Assembly: GCF_001673365.1 (NCBI RefSeq)
Contig: NZ_LZLS01000195.1
Location: 1 to 50,291 of the forward strand
Length of the DNA: 50,291 nucleotides
Direction of reading: 5' to 3'
Origin: Mycobacterium asiaticum
GTDB taxonomy: Bacteria > Actinomycetota > Actinomycetes > Mycobacteriales > Mycobacteriaceae
Part shown: positions 31,515-39,748 of the stretch, one piece after another
Layout: every line of letters starts with the position of its first letter
Position numbering within the stretch: position 1 is the first letter of the stretch
The notes under the pieces: generated by a model
Databases searched by the model: none
What the model saw: the letters and a program-made list of their open reading frames with translations, nothing else
What the model was told of the DNA's origin: nothing
Position numbers and translations under genes: made by a program

Positions 31515-31572
31515 CGTCACGCTGGCGTGGCATTGGGCGTCCAGGACCACGCCAGCGTGACGCTCGGCGTGG
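31515..31572. promoter_or_regulatory. Overlapping hairpins upstream of dapC
   Basis: CGTCACGCTGGCGTGG (31515-31530) and its exact reverse complement (31547-31562) form a 16-bp stem with a 16-base loop. The right arm can instead pair with the bases after it: CCACGCCAGCG (31547-31557), loop TGA, then CGCTCGGCGTGG (31561-31572) with one bulged base. The two hairpins exclude each other. They sit 28 bases before the dapC ATG on its strand, so they could form in its leader RNA. Confidence 0.6.
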
Positions 31573-31624
31573 CTGAGCGCGCTCTGACCTGCGGCTGCCC
31601 GCCCAACCAACAGGTTGGCCGAGG

Positions 31625-31657
31625 ACCCTGTTAGGGTTCTTTACCTGGACCTAATCT
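31625..31657 (+). promoter_or_regulatory. Candidate fadAB promoter and operator
   Basis: ACCCT-GTT-AGGGT at 31625-31637 is a perfect inverted repeat. TAATCT at 31652-31657 fits a TANNNT -10 box, 43 bases before the fadA ATG. The -35 element is not clear. The repeat would sit about where a regulator could block or assist the polymerase. Confidence 0.35.
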
Positions 31658-31699
31658 TAAAGGCGGTCCAAACCCTCCCTTTTGGAACAGGAAATCGAC

Positions 31700-32911
31700 A
31701 TGTCCGAAGAAGCCTTCATCTATGAGGCCATCCGCACGCCGCGCGGCAAGCAACGTAACGGCTCGCTGAACGAAGTCAAGCCATTGAGCCTGGTCGTAGG
31801 TTTGATCGAGGAGCTGCGCAAGCGCAACCCCGACCTCGACGAGAACCTGATCAGCGACGTCATCCTGGGTTGCGTCTCGCCCGTCGGTGACCAGGGCGGC
31901 GACATCGCCCGCGCCGCGGTGCTGGCCTCGGGAATGCCGGTCACCTCCGGCGGCGTCCAGCTCAACCGGTTCTGCGCATCCGGCCTCGAAGCCGTCAACA
32001 CCGCCGCACAGAAGGTGCGTTCCGGCTGGGACGACCTGGTGCTGGCCGGCGGCGTGGAGTCGATGAGCCGTGTGCCGATGGGCTCCGACGGCGGCGCTAT
32101 GGGACTGGACCCGGCCACCAACTACGACGTGATGTTCGTGCCGCAGGGAATCGGTGCCGACCTGATCGCCACGATCGAGGGCTTCTCTCGTGACGATGTG
32201 GACAACTACGCGCTGCGCAGCCAGGAGAAGGCCGCCGAGGCGTGGTCAGGCGGCTACTTCGCCAAGTCCGTGGTGCCGGTCCGCGACCAGAACGGTCTGC
32301 TGATCCTCGACCACGACGAGCACATGCGCCCCGACACCACCAAGGAAGGCCTGGGCAAGCTGAAGCCGGCCTTCGAGGCGCTGGCGGCCATGGGCGGGTT
32401 CGACGACGTGGCGCTGCAGAAGTACCACTACGTCGAGAAGATCGACCACGTCCACACCGGTGGCAACTCCTCGGGCATCGTCGACGGCGCCGCGCTGGTC
32501 ATGATCGGTTCGGAAAAGGCTGGGGCGGCCATCAACGCGACCCCGCGTGCGCGCATCGTTGCCACCGCGACCAGCGGTGCCGACCCGGTGATCATGCTGA
32601 CCGGCCCGACCCCGGCCACCAAGAAGGTGCTGGACCGGGCGGGCCTGACCGTCGACGACATCGACCTGTTCGAACTGAACGAGGCATTCGCCTCGGTGGT
32701 GCTGAAGTTCCAGAAGGACCTCAACATCCCGGACGAGAAGCTCAACGTCAACGGCGGCGCCATTGCGATGGGTCACCCGTTGGGCGCCACCGGCGCCATG
32801 ATCCTGGGCACCATGGTCGACGAGCTGGAGCGGCGCAACGCCCAGCGCGCGTTGGTCACGCTTTGTATTGGCGGCGGCATGGGTGTCGCGACGATCATTG
32901 AACGAGTCTGA
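31700..32911 (+). CDS. fadA: Acetyl-CoA acyltransferase, beta subunit of the trifunctional enzyme
   Basis: This is a full-length thiolase of 403 residues, syntenic with Rv0859. The nucleophile Cys92 is in RFCASGLEAVN, GHPLGATG carries the catalytic His, and CIGGGMG near the end carries the second Cys. It cleaves 3-ketoacyl-CoA to acyl-CoA and acetyl-CoA, the last step of beta-oxidation. In M. tuberculosis the homologue forms an alpha2-beta2 complex with FadB, the next gene, 16 bases downstream. The ATG 31700 follows GGAACAGGAAA at the right distance. Six extra residues from an upstream TTG at 31682 are not needed. Confidence 0.96.
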   Translation: MSEEAFIYEAIRTPRGKQRNGSLNEVKPLSLVVGLIEELRKRNPDLDENLISDVILGCVSPVGDQGGDIARAAVLASGMPVTSGGVQLNRFCASGLEAVNTAAQKVRSGWDDLVLAGGVESMSRVPMGSDGGAMGLDPATNYDVMFVPQGIGADLIATIEGFSRDDVDNYALRSQEKAAEAWSGGYFAKSVVPVRDQNGLLILDHDEHMRPDTTKEGLGKLKPAFEALAAMGGFDDVALQKYHYVEKIDHVHTGGNSSGIVDGAALVMIGSEKAGAAINATPRARIVATATSGADPVIMLTGPTPATKKVLDRAGLTVDDIDLFELNEAFASVVLKFQKDLNIPDEKLNVNGGAIAMGHPLGATGAMILGTMVDELERRNAQRALVTLCIGGGMGVATIIERV

Positions 32912-32927
32912 GAGGTTTCGAACAGCA

Positions 32928-35072
32928 ATGGCTGACAACACAATTCAGTGGGACAAGGACGACGACGGCATCGTCACCCTGACCCTGGACGACCCGTCGG
33001 GGTCGGCCAACGTCATGAACGAGGCCTACATCGAGTCGATGGGCAAGGCAGTGGAACGCCTTGTCGCCGAGAAGGATTCGATCACCGGTGTGGTGATCAC
33101 CAGCGCCAAGAAGACCTTCTTCGCCGGTGGTGACCTGACGTCGATGATCCAGGCCGGGCCCGAGGACGCTGGCCAGTCCTTCGACACCGTCGAGACGGTC
33201 AAAAAGCAGCTGCGCACGCTGGAGACGCTGGGCAAGCCCGTCGTCGCCGCGATCAACGGGGCGGCCCTCGGTGGCGGTCTGGAAATCGCACTGGCCTGCC
33301 ACCACCGCATCGCCGCCGACGTCAAAGGCAGCCAGCTCGGTCTGCCCGAGGTGACCCTGGGCCTGCTGCCCGGTGGTGGCGGTGTGACCCGGACGGTGCG
33401 GATGTTCGGCATCCAGAACGCGTTCGTGAACATCCTGTCCCAGGGCACCCGGTTCAAGCCGGCGAAGGCCAAGGAAATCGGACTGGTCGACGAATTGCTG
33501 CCGACGGTCGAGGAATTGGTGCCGGCCGCCAAGGCTTGGATCAAGGCCAACCCGGACTCGCACGAGCAGCCGTGGGACAAGAAGGGCTACAAGATGCCCG
33601 GCGGTACCCCGTCGTCGCCGGGGTTGGCGTCCATCCTGCCGTCGTTCCCGGCGCTGTTGCGCAAGCAGCTCAAGGGTGCACCTATGCCCGCGCCCAAGGC
33701 GATTCTGTCCGCCGCGGTCGAGGGTGCGCAGGTGGACTTCGACACCGCCAGCCGCATCGAGAGCCGCTACTTCGCCTCGCTGGTCACCGGCCAGGTCGCC
33801 AAGAACATGATCCAGGCGTTCTTCTTCGACCTGCAGACCATCAACAACGGTGGTTCGCGGCCCGACGGCATCGAGCCGGTCAAGATCAACAAGATCGGTG
33901 TGCTCGGCGCCGGGATGATGGGCGCCGGTATCGCTTACGTCTCGGCCAAGGCCGGCTACGACGTGGTGCTCAAGGACGTCTCGTTGGAGGCTGCTCAGAA
34001 GGGCAAGGGCTACTCCGAGAAGCTGGAAGCCAAGGCGCTCGAGCGCGGCCGTACCACGAAGGAGAAGAGCGAAGCGCTCCTAGCGAGGATCACTCCGGCC
34101 GCCGACCCCGCTGACCTCAAGGGCGTCGACTTCGTCATCGAAGCCGTCTTCGAGAACCAGGAACTCAAGCACAAGGTGTTCCAGGAGATCGAGGACGTCG
34201 TCGAGCCCAACGCGGTCCTGGGTTCCAACACCTCGACGCTGCCGATCACCGGTCTGGCGACCGGCGTCAAGCGCCAAGAGGACTTCATCGGGATCCACTT
34301 CTTCTCGCCGGTCGACAAGATGCCGCTGGTGGAAATCATCAAGGGCGAGAAGACCTCTGACGAGGCGCTGGCGCGGGTGTTCGACTACACCCTGGCCATC
34401 GGCAAGACCCCGATCGTGGTCAACGACAGCCGCGGCTTCTTCACCTCGCGCGTCATCGGCACCTTCGTCAACGAAGCGTTGGCGATGCTCGGTGAGGGTG
34501 TGGAGCCGGCGTCGATCGAGCAGGCCGGTTCGCAGGCGGGATACCCCGCTCCGCCGCTGCAGCTGTCCGACGAGCTCAACCTCGAGCTGATGCACAAGAT
34601 CGCCCTCGCCACTCGCAAGGGCGTCGAAGATGCGGGCGGGAAGTACGAGCCGCACCCGGCCGAAGCCGTGGTGGAAAAGATGATCGAGCTCGGCCGTTCC
34701 GGGCGTTTGAAGGGCGCCGGCTTCTACGAGTACCCCGAGGGCAAGCGGTCCGGATTGTGGCCGGGCCTGCGGGAGACGTTCAAGTCCGGTTCCGCGGAGC
34801 CGCCGCTGCAGGACATGATCGACCGGATGTTGTTCGCCGAGGCGCTGGAAACCCAGAAGTGCCTGGACGAGAACGTGCTGACGTCGACGGCCGACGCCAA
34901 CATCGGATCGATCATGGGCATCGGCTTCCCGCCGTGGACCGGTGGAAGCGCGCAGTACATCGTGGGCTACGAGGGTCCGCTCGGCCGCGGCAAGGAAGCC
35001 TTTGTGGCCCGGGCCCGCGAGTTGGCCGAGAAGTACGGCGAGCGCTTCTTGCCGCCGGACTCGCTGACGTAG
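32928..35072 (+). CDS. fadB: Trifunctional enzyme alpha subunit: enoyl-CoA hydratase and 3-hydroxyacyl-CoA dehydrogenase
   Basis: This 714-residue enzyme is a fusion of a crotonase domain and a 3-hydroxyacyl-CoA dehydrogenase, syntenic with Rv0860. The N-terminal third has FFAGGDLTSMI and AALGGGLEIALACHHRIA; both catalytic Glu residues are kept (GGGLE and LPEVTLG). The NAD-binding motif GVLGAGMMGAGIAYV begins near residue 325. IGIHFFSPVDKMPLVEII and DSRGFFTSRV follow, and the C-terminal domain includes PPWTGG. It does the hydration and oxidation steps of beta-oxidation with FadA. Start ATG 32928 has GAGAGG upstream. A rho-independent-type hairpin follows 23 bases after the stop. Confidence 0.97.
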   Translation: MADNTIQWDKDDDGIVTLTLDDPSGSANVMNEAYIESMGKAVERLVAEKDSITGVVITSAKKTFFAGGDLTSMIQAGPEDAGQSFDTVETVKKQLRTLETLGKPVVAAINGAALGGGLEIALACHHRIAADVKGSQLGLPEVTLGLLPGGGGVTRTVRMFGIQNAFVNILSQGTRFKPAKAKEIGLVDELLPTVEELVPAAKAWIKANPDSHEQPWDKKGYKMPGGTPSSPGLASILPSFPALLRKQLKGAPMPAPKAILSAAVEGAQVDFDTASRIESRYFASLVTGQVAKNMIQAFFFDLQTINNGGSRPDGIEPVKINKIGVLGAGMMGAGIAYVSAKAGYDVVLKDVSLEAAQKGKGYSEKLEAKALERGRTTKEKSEALLARITPAADPADLKGVDFVIEAVFENQELKHKVFQEIEDVVEPNAVLGSNTSTLPITGLATGVKRQEDFIGIHFFSPVDKMPLVEIIKGEKTSDEALARVFDYTLAIGKTPIVVNDSRGFFTSRVIGTFVNEALAMLGEGVEPASIEQAGSQAGYPAPPLQLSDELNLELMHKIALATRKGVEDAGGKYEPHPAEAVVEKMIELGRSGRLKGAGFYEYPEGKRSGLWPGLRETFKSGSAEPPLQDMIDRMLFAEALETQKCLDENVLTSTADANIGSIMGIGFPPWTGGSAQYIVGYEGPLGRGKEAFVARARELAEKYGERFLPPDSLT

Positions 35073-35095
35073 CGGTAGCGCGAGCAGCAGCAAAA

Positions 35096-35124
35096 GCGCC
35101 CTGGGACAATGCGTTCCAGGGCGC
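35096..35124 (+). terminator. Hairpin terminator after fadB
   Basis: GCGCCCTGG (35096-35104) pairs exactly with CCAGGGCGC (35116-35124), with an 11-base loop. It is followed by CTTTGTGTTTG, a weak U-rich stretch. It lies 23 bases past the fadB stop and should end the fadAB transcript. Confidence 0.8.
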
Positions 35125-35223
35125 CTTTGTGTTTGCGCAAGGTCGCGGCACGCGGGGGCATGTAGATATTTGCCCGGCTCGCAGCGACAACCCCCGAGAC
35201 AGCGCGGTTTGAGCTTTTCGCGT

Positions 35224-35829
35224 TTAACCGGCCGGCTGCAGCAGGTAGTAGCGGCCCGGATTTTTGCCGTTGTGGTCCAGTGATGGTTCGTCGCCGCAGG
35301 ACAACACGGTCCAGCCGGGCGTGAACCGTCGCCGTATCTCGGGCAGGTCGATCCCACGGACGCCCGGCGAACCGCCGGGAACCATCGCAAAGATGAGCAG
35401 GCGGGTGTCTGCTGACGCCACTGCCGTGACCTCGCGAACGTAGGCGTCGCGGTCGTCGTCATTCATGCCATGCAGGCATCCGCTGTCGACGATCAACCTG
35501 AAATCCCGGCCCACGCCGGCCGAACTCAACCGGGTGACGTCCGCCTGGACGAAGCTGACCTCGACACCGTCCGCAATGGCTTTGGCCCGTGCCTTGTCGA
35601 GCGCGCGGGCCACATAGTCCACTCCGGTCGCCTGCCACCCGCGCTTGGCCAGATAGATGGAGTTGTCCCCGGTGCCGCAACCGATGTCAAGAGCGGATCC
35701 CGGAGCAAATCCGTTGTCTTCGACCAACTCTCGAAGCTTGGCACCGATCGGGTGACCGTCCCAGGGGACGAAGCCCAGCCGGTACAACGTCCGATACTGC
35801 AGGTGTTTGAGCCGGTGACTGAGTGCCAT
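35224..35829 (-). CDS. SAM-dependent methyltransferase
   Basis: This is a class I methyltransferase of 201 residues. Motif I SALDIGCGTGDNSIYLAKRGW (about 45-65) binds SAM, with GVDYV as motif II, FVQADVT as the acidic-loop strand and FRLIVDSGCLHG as the post-motif strand. The substrate is not readable; the short size and lack of extra domains suit a small-molecule methyltransferase. ATG 35829 lies 6 bases after the stop of the upstream LLM-family gene on the same strand, so the two are co-transcribed. By recalled synteny this gene is part of an insertion relative to M. tuberculosis. Confidence 0.9.
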   Translation of the reverse strand: MALSHRLKHLQYRTLYRLGFVPWDGHPIGAKLRELVEDNGFAPGSALDIGCGTGDNSIYLAKRGWQATGVDYVARALDKARAKAIADGVEVSFVQADVTRLSSAGVGRDFRLIVDSGCLHGMNDDDRDAYVREVTAVASADTRLLIFAMVPGGSPGVRGIDLPEIRRRFTPGWTVLSCGDEPSLDHNGKNPGRYYLLQPAG

Positions 35830-35835
35830 CGGCGC

Positions 35836-36693
35836 TCAACTTGCGGCAGCGAGGCGGCGCCACTGCTCCCGGGGGAACGACCGGGGGTCGGCTTCCAGCA
35901 CCTGGACGCAAACATGATCGGCGCCGGCGGATTGATGCTCGGCCACTCGGCGCAGGATCGCTTCTTCGTCGCCCCACACGATGATCGCATCGAAGAGCCG
36001 ATCGCTGACCTGCGACAGGTCATCGTCGGAGAATCCGCTGCGCCGCAGATTGTTGGCGTAGTTCGGCATCGCCAGATAGCCGCGCAGCCAGTCGGTTCCG
36101 ATGCTTCGTGCCTCGTCGGCGTCGTCGGTCAGAATTGCGGTCTGTTCGGGCAACAGCAACGGGCCCTTGCCCAAAGTCGCACGAGCAGAGGCGGTGTGCT
36201 CGGGGGTGACGAGGTAGGGGTGCGCGCCCCGGGCGCGGGTGGCCGACAACTCCAGCATCTTGGGACCGAGTGCGGCCAGCACCCGCCGATCGGCGGGCAC
36301 CGGTTGTGCTGCTGCGTCCAAGCCGTCCAAGAACGACGCAGTCGCCGCCAGTGGCTTGCGGTACCGGCCCGGGTTACCTGCGTCGATCAGGGGTGCGTGG
36401 CTGACCCCGATGCCGAGGAGGAAGCGGTCGCCGTGCTCGGCGGTCAGTGCGGCATAGGATTCGGCGACGTCGTCGGGAGAGTGCATCCACAGATTGAGGA
36501 TGCCGGTGGCGATCACAGTGCGCTTGGTCGCCGTCAGGAGGCGGCCCACCGCATCCAGCACCGGTCCGCCGACGTCGGGAATCCATAGCGCGGTGAACCC
36601 GAGCTCGTCCAATTCTGCTGCGGCGTCTGCGGCTTCGGAGGCGTCACCGTAGCGCAGTTGACTGCTCCACACGCCTAGACCGGACAACTCCAT
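35836..36693 (-). CDS. LLM-class (luciferase-like) F420-dependent oxidoreductase
   Basis: This is a luciferase-like TIM-barrel flavin/F420 oxidoreductase of 285 residues, most like the TIGR03620 group. Marks are GVWSSQLRYGDASEAADAAAELDELGFTALWIPD, the RTVIATGILNLW strand and the cofactor-binding FLLGIGVSHAPLID. The family normally uses F420; the substrate is unknown. ATG 36693 has GGAAGGA eight bases upstream. Earlier in-frame codons run into the upstream divergent gene. It precedes the methyltransferase gene by 6 bases. A second, distinct LLM gene is divergent from it. Confidence 0.9.
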   Translation of the reverse strand: MELSGLGVWSSQLRYGDASEAADAAAELDELGFTALWIPDVGGPVLDAVGRLLTATKRTVIATGILNLWMHSPDDVAESYAALTAEHGDRFLLGIGVSHAPLIDAGNPGRYRKPLAATASFLDGLDAAAQPVPADRRVLAALGPKMLELSATRARGAHPYLVTPEHTASARATLGKGPLLLPEQTAILTDDADEARSIGTDWLRGYLAMPNYANNLRRSGFSDDDLSQVSDRLFDAIIVWGDEEAILRRVAEHQSAGADHVCVQVLEADPRSFPREQWRRLAAAS

Positions 36694-36824
36694 CAAGCTA
36701 TTCCTTCCGTCTGCGACCCTGCTTACATGTTGCCAAACGTCGCCGTGCGCAGAAGATCGCCCCGAACCCGGCGTTGACGGCGACGGTCCGCCAGCGCGGG
36801 GCCGGAACGCCGTCGCGGCAGCGT

Positions 36825-36830
36825 TAGAGT
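36825..36830 (+). promoter_or_regulatory. -10 box of a likely leaderless LLM message
   Basis: TAGAGT fits TANNNT and ends 7 bases before the ATG at 36838, with no ribosome-binding sequence between. The 144-base gap between the two divergent LLM genes shows no strong palindrome. Confidence 0.45.
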
Positions 36831-36837
36831 GCCAGTT

Positions 36838-37821
36838 ATGCGCTTCGGTCTTTTCATCCCCCAGGGCTGGCGAATGGATCTCGTCGGCATCGAACCCGAG
36901 CGGCACTGGGAGGTGATGCGCGAACTGGCCACGTATGCCGACGGCGGTGCCTGGGATTCGCTGTGGGTCTACGACCACTTCCACACCGTCCCAATGCCCA
37001 GCGACGAAGCCACGCACGAGGCCTGGTCGTTGATGGCGGCCTACGCCGCGGTTACCCCGCGAATCAAGCTCGGCCAGATGTGCACCGCGATGAGCTACCG
37101 CAATCCCGTCTACCTGGCCAAGGTGGCTGCCACCACCGACATCATCTCCGGTGGCCGCGTCCAGATGGGTATTGGCGGCGGCTGGTATGAACACGAGTGG
37201 CGCGCTTACGGTTACGGCTTTCCGTCAGCGGGGGTCCGACTGGCCCGGCTTGACGAAGGCGTGCAGATCATGCGCGACGCCTGGCGAGACGGGAGGGTCA
37301 GCTTCGACGGCAAGCACTACCAGGTCGACGGCGCGATTGTCGCGCCGAAACCATTACAGGACAACGGTCTTCCGCTCTGGATCGCCGGGGGCGGTGAGAA
37401 GGTGACGTTGCGGATCGCGGCGCAGTATGCGCAGTACACCAACTTCACGCCGGAGCTGGAGGCTTTTGCGCACAAGTCCGAGGTGCTTGCCCAGCACTGC
37501 CGCAACCTCGGCACCGACTTCGACGCCATTGTGCGGTCGGCCAATTTCACCGCCGTGGTCGGCACGTCGGACGCCGAGGTCAAGGATCGGCTGCAGCGGG
37601 CGCGCGATCGGTTGGCCGACTACGTGCCCGAAGCGCTGGCCGATTCGATGGTGGCCGGGGTCGCGGATTCGGCGACGGGCACGCCAGAACAGGTCATCGA
37701 GCGGCTGACGAAGCTTCGCGGCCTCGGCTGCGAATACGCAATCTGCTACTTCCCGGAAGCTGCCTACGATCGTTCCGGCGTCGAGCTTTTCGAACGTGAA
37801 GTGATTCCCGCCCTGAGCTGA
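36838..37821 (+). CDS. LLM-class F420-dependent oxidoreductase
   Basis: This is a luciferase-like oxidoreductase of 327 residues, of the TIGR03560 type. It has MRFGLFIPQGWRMDL at the N terminus, DSLWVYDHFHT with the family His residues, QMCTAMSYRNPVYLAKVAATTDIISGGR and the cofactor segment MGIGGGWYEHEWRAYGYGF. A C-terminal GTPEQVIERL helix is usual. The start is ATG 36838, 7 bases after a -10 box. It ends 6 bases from the convergent kinase operon. It is only distantly similar to the divergent LLM gene, so the two are not a recent duplication. Confidence 0.92.
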   Translation: MRFGLFIPQGWRMDLVGIEPERHWEVMRELATYADGGAWDSLWVYDHFHTVPMPSDEATHEAWSLMAAYAAVTPRIKLGQMCTAMSYRNPVYLAKVAATTDIISGGRVQMGIGGGWYEHEWRAYGYGFPSAGVRLARLDEGVQIMRDAWRDGRVSFDGKHYQVDGAIVAPKPLQDNGLPLWIAGGGEKVTLRIAAQYAQYTNFTPELEAFAHKSEVLAQHCRNLGTDFDAIVRSANFTAVVGTSDAEVKDRLQRARDRLADYVPEALADSMVAGVADSATGTPEQVIERLTKLRGLGCEYAICYFPEAAYDRSGVELFEREVIPALS

Positions 37822-37827
37822 CCGCCG

Positions 37828-39744
37828 CTAATCGCCGATGCGCGTGATCGTTTCGGTATAGGACGTGTTGACGGCGCACGCCCCGGTCTGTTCCTGGTGA
37901 CCCTGTCCGTTGAGTAGCTGGACCGGATCCTGCGGCGGGTTCGGTAGGGGAAACCGGGCCGTGGCGCTGAAATGCGTTGTGCCACCGGCTGGGCACGCAT
38001 AATCGGATTCGGCGTTCAACGTCCAGCCGCCGGTGGCGTATATCAGTGGTGTGTCGCCGGCGGGGCCGTGGAAATAGCTCATGCACCGCTCACCCGTGCG
38101 CAGACACGCGGTCGCGACAGCGGCTTCGCCCGGCTGCGCGGGCAGTCCGTTGGCGAAGCTGCGCAGCAGGCTGTACCGGCCGTGCAACGCCGCGGCTGGC
38201 GAGGACACCCGCGGCGGCACACTGGCCGGGTCCGCAACAGTATCTACATCGAGATCCCCTGTGCGCGTGAAAGTTACCGGTCTCTTGTCCCGGCAGGTAT
38301 TGGAGGTCGTCCGGGTTAGCTCGCCGGTCAAAGTCGTGCCGTCAGGACCCGGTTCTAGCGTGAAAACCTGCCAGAATTCGGACCGGACGGCTCGACACTG
38401 GTCGGTCACGACAGCCACAGCCACCCAACGGCCGTCGATCTCGTCGAAGACGATCGGGGTGGCCAACCCGCCACCGCCGGACAACTGCGAAGCCGTCGCG
38501 ATGCAGTCGGTACCCCGCCCGCGTTGCTGGCATGCCGAGCGCAGCCCGTAGCTGACCGTCGCAGGTCCGGCTCCTCTGCCGTTGCCATCGAGATCGGTTG
38601 CCGCGCCGAGATTTACCCGGTAGGCCCCGTTCAACGGTCCGGGAGTCGGCGGACCCGGGGTTGGCGTCGGGGTGGACGTCGATGTCGGCGCCGCGCTGAC
38701 CGTAGTGCTTGGCGCGGCCGTCGATGGCGCCGTGTTGCGCTTGTGGGTGAAGGAGATCCCGGCGAAGACACCGCCAGCGGTCAGCAACGCGACAACCGTG
38801 AGCGCCCCAATTAGGACGCCGGACCGTTTGCGCGGGGCCTTGCGAACCGGTGCCGGCACGGTGGGGGAGCCGACAAGGTAAGCGGGCGCGGTGTTTTGAC
38901 TTGCGGAGTGGACGTGGCTCTGTAGTTGTGTCGCGAACTCGCCGCAACTGTCGAACCGTCCGGACGGTTCCTTGGCCATGGCCCGGATGAAAACCGAATC
39001 CAGTCCGGCCAATTCAGCACGTCGCGCACTGATTGACGGTGGCGGCGCGTACACGTGCTGGGTGATGACCACCGTGGGGTTGGCATCCGGATACGGCGGC
39101 GCACCGGTTAGCAGGTGAAATGTCGTGCAAGCCAAGGCATATTGATCGGCTCGGCTGTCGACCGGATCACCGCGGAGCTGTTCGGGTGCTGCATAGGACA
39201 CCGTGCCTACTGCCACGTTGGTCTCGGTCAGGCCTGCCGAATCGTCGATGCGGCGGGCAATCCCGAAATCCGCGAGATAGGCCCGCCGACCTTCCCCGTC
39301 CGCGTCGGTCAGTAACACGTTGGCGGGCTTGACATCACGGTGCAAGAGACCGCGGTGATGGGCGTAGTCCAACGCCGAGGCGACCGCCTTGACGATCGGA
39401 ATCACCTCGTCGACGGGCATTCCTGACTGGTAGCGCTCGTCCAACAGCCGAGCGGCGTCGGTGCCGGGCACGTAGTCCATCGAGATCCAGAACTGGCCGT
39501 CGTACTCGCCACGGTCTTGGATGCCGACAATGTGCGGGTGCGACAACCCCGACGCCAGATCGGCCTCCCGGGTGAACCGCGCCCGGTACTCCGCGTCGTC
39601 GGTGTACTCGGTGGGCAGGACCTTCAGAGCGTCTTGACGCGCAAACCTCGGGTGCGTCGCCAAGTACACCGTGCCCATGCCGCCGGCACCCAGCACTCGC
39701 AGGACGGTGTATCCGGCGAACTGTTGGCCGATGTGCAGCACCAT
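37828..39744 (-). CDS. Transmembrane Ser/Thr protein kinase with extracellular tandem module
   Basis: This is a PknF-type receptor kinase of 638 residues. The kinase domain spans about 11-275: glycine loop LGAGGMG, Lys41, HRDVKPAN at 135-142, DFG at 159-161 and APEQL. A basic/proline linker, one membrane helix (about 309-331) and a Thr/Pro stalk lead to a roughly 270-residue outer domain. That part looks like two related modules. Each has a Cys pair, a GxW strand (DGRWVAVAV; TGGWTLN), a further C-x segment and a TRTGD or TRIGD ending. It is a tandem duplicate of the upstream kinase, 4 bases away in the same operon. It probably senses an envelope ligand and phosphorylates cytosolic targets. 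Confidence 0.95.
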   Translation of the reverse strand: MVLHIGQQFAGYTVLRVLGAGGMGTVYLATHPRFARQDALKVLPTEYTDDAEYRARFTREADLASGLSHPHIVGIQDRGEYDGQFWISMDYVPGTDAARLLDERYQSGMPVDEVIPIVKAVASALDYAHHRGLLHRDVKPANVLLTDADGEGRRAYLADFGIARRIDDSAGLTETNVAVGTVSYAAPEQLRGDPVDSRADQYALACTTFHLLTGAPPYPDANPTVVITQHVYAPPPSISARRAELAGLDSVFIRAMAKEPSGRFDSCGEFATQLQSHVHSASQNTAPAYLVGSPTVPAPVRKAPRKRSGVLIGALTVVALLTAGGVFAGISFTHKRNTAPSTAAPSTTVSAAPTSTSTPTPTPGPPTPGPLNGAYRVNLGAATDLDGNGRGAGPATVSYGLRSACQQRGRGTDCIATASQLSGGGGLATPIVFDEIDGRWVAVAVVTDQCRAVRSEFWQVFTLEPGPDGTTLTGELTRTTSNTCRDKRPVTFTRTGDLDVDTVADPASVPPRVSSPAAALHGRYSLLRSFANGLPAQPGEAAVATACLRTGERCMSYFHGPAGDTPLIYATGGWTLNAESDYACPAGGTTHFSATARFPLPNPPQDPVQLLNGQGHQEQTGACAVNTSYTETITRIGD

Positions 39745-39748
39745 GATG

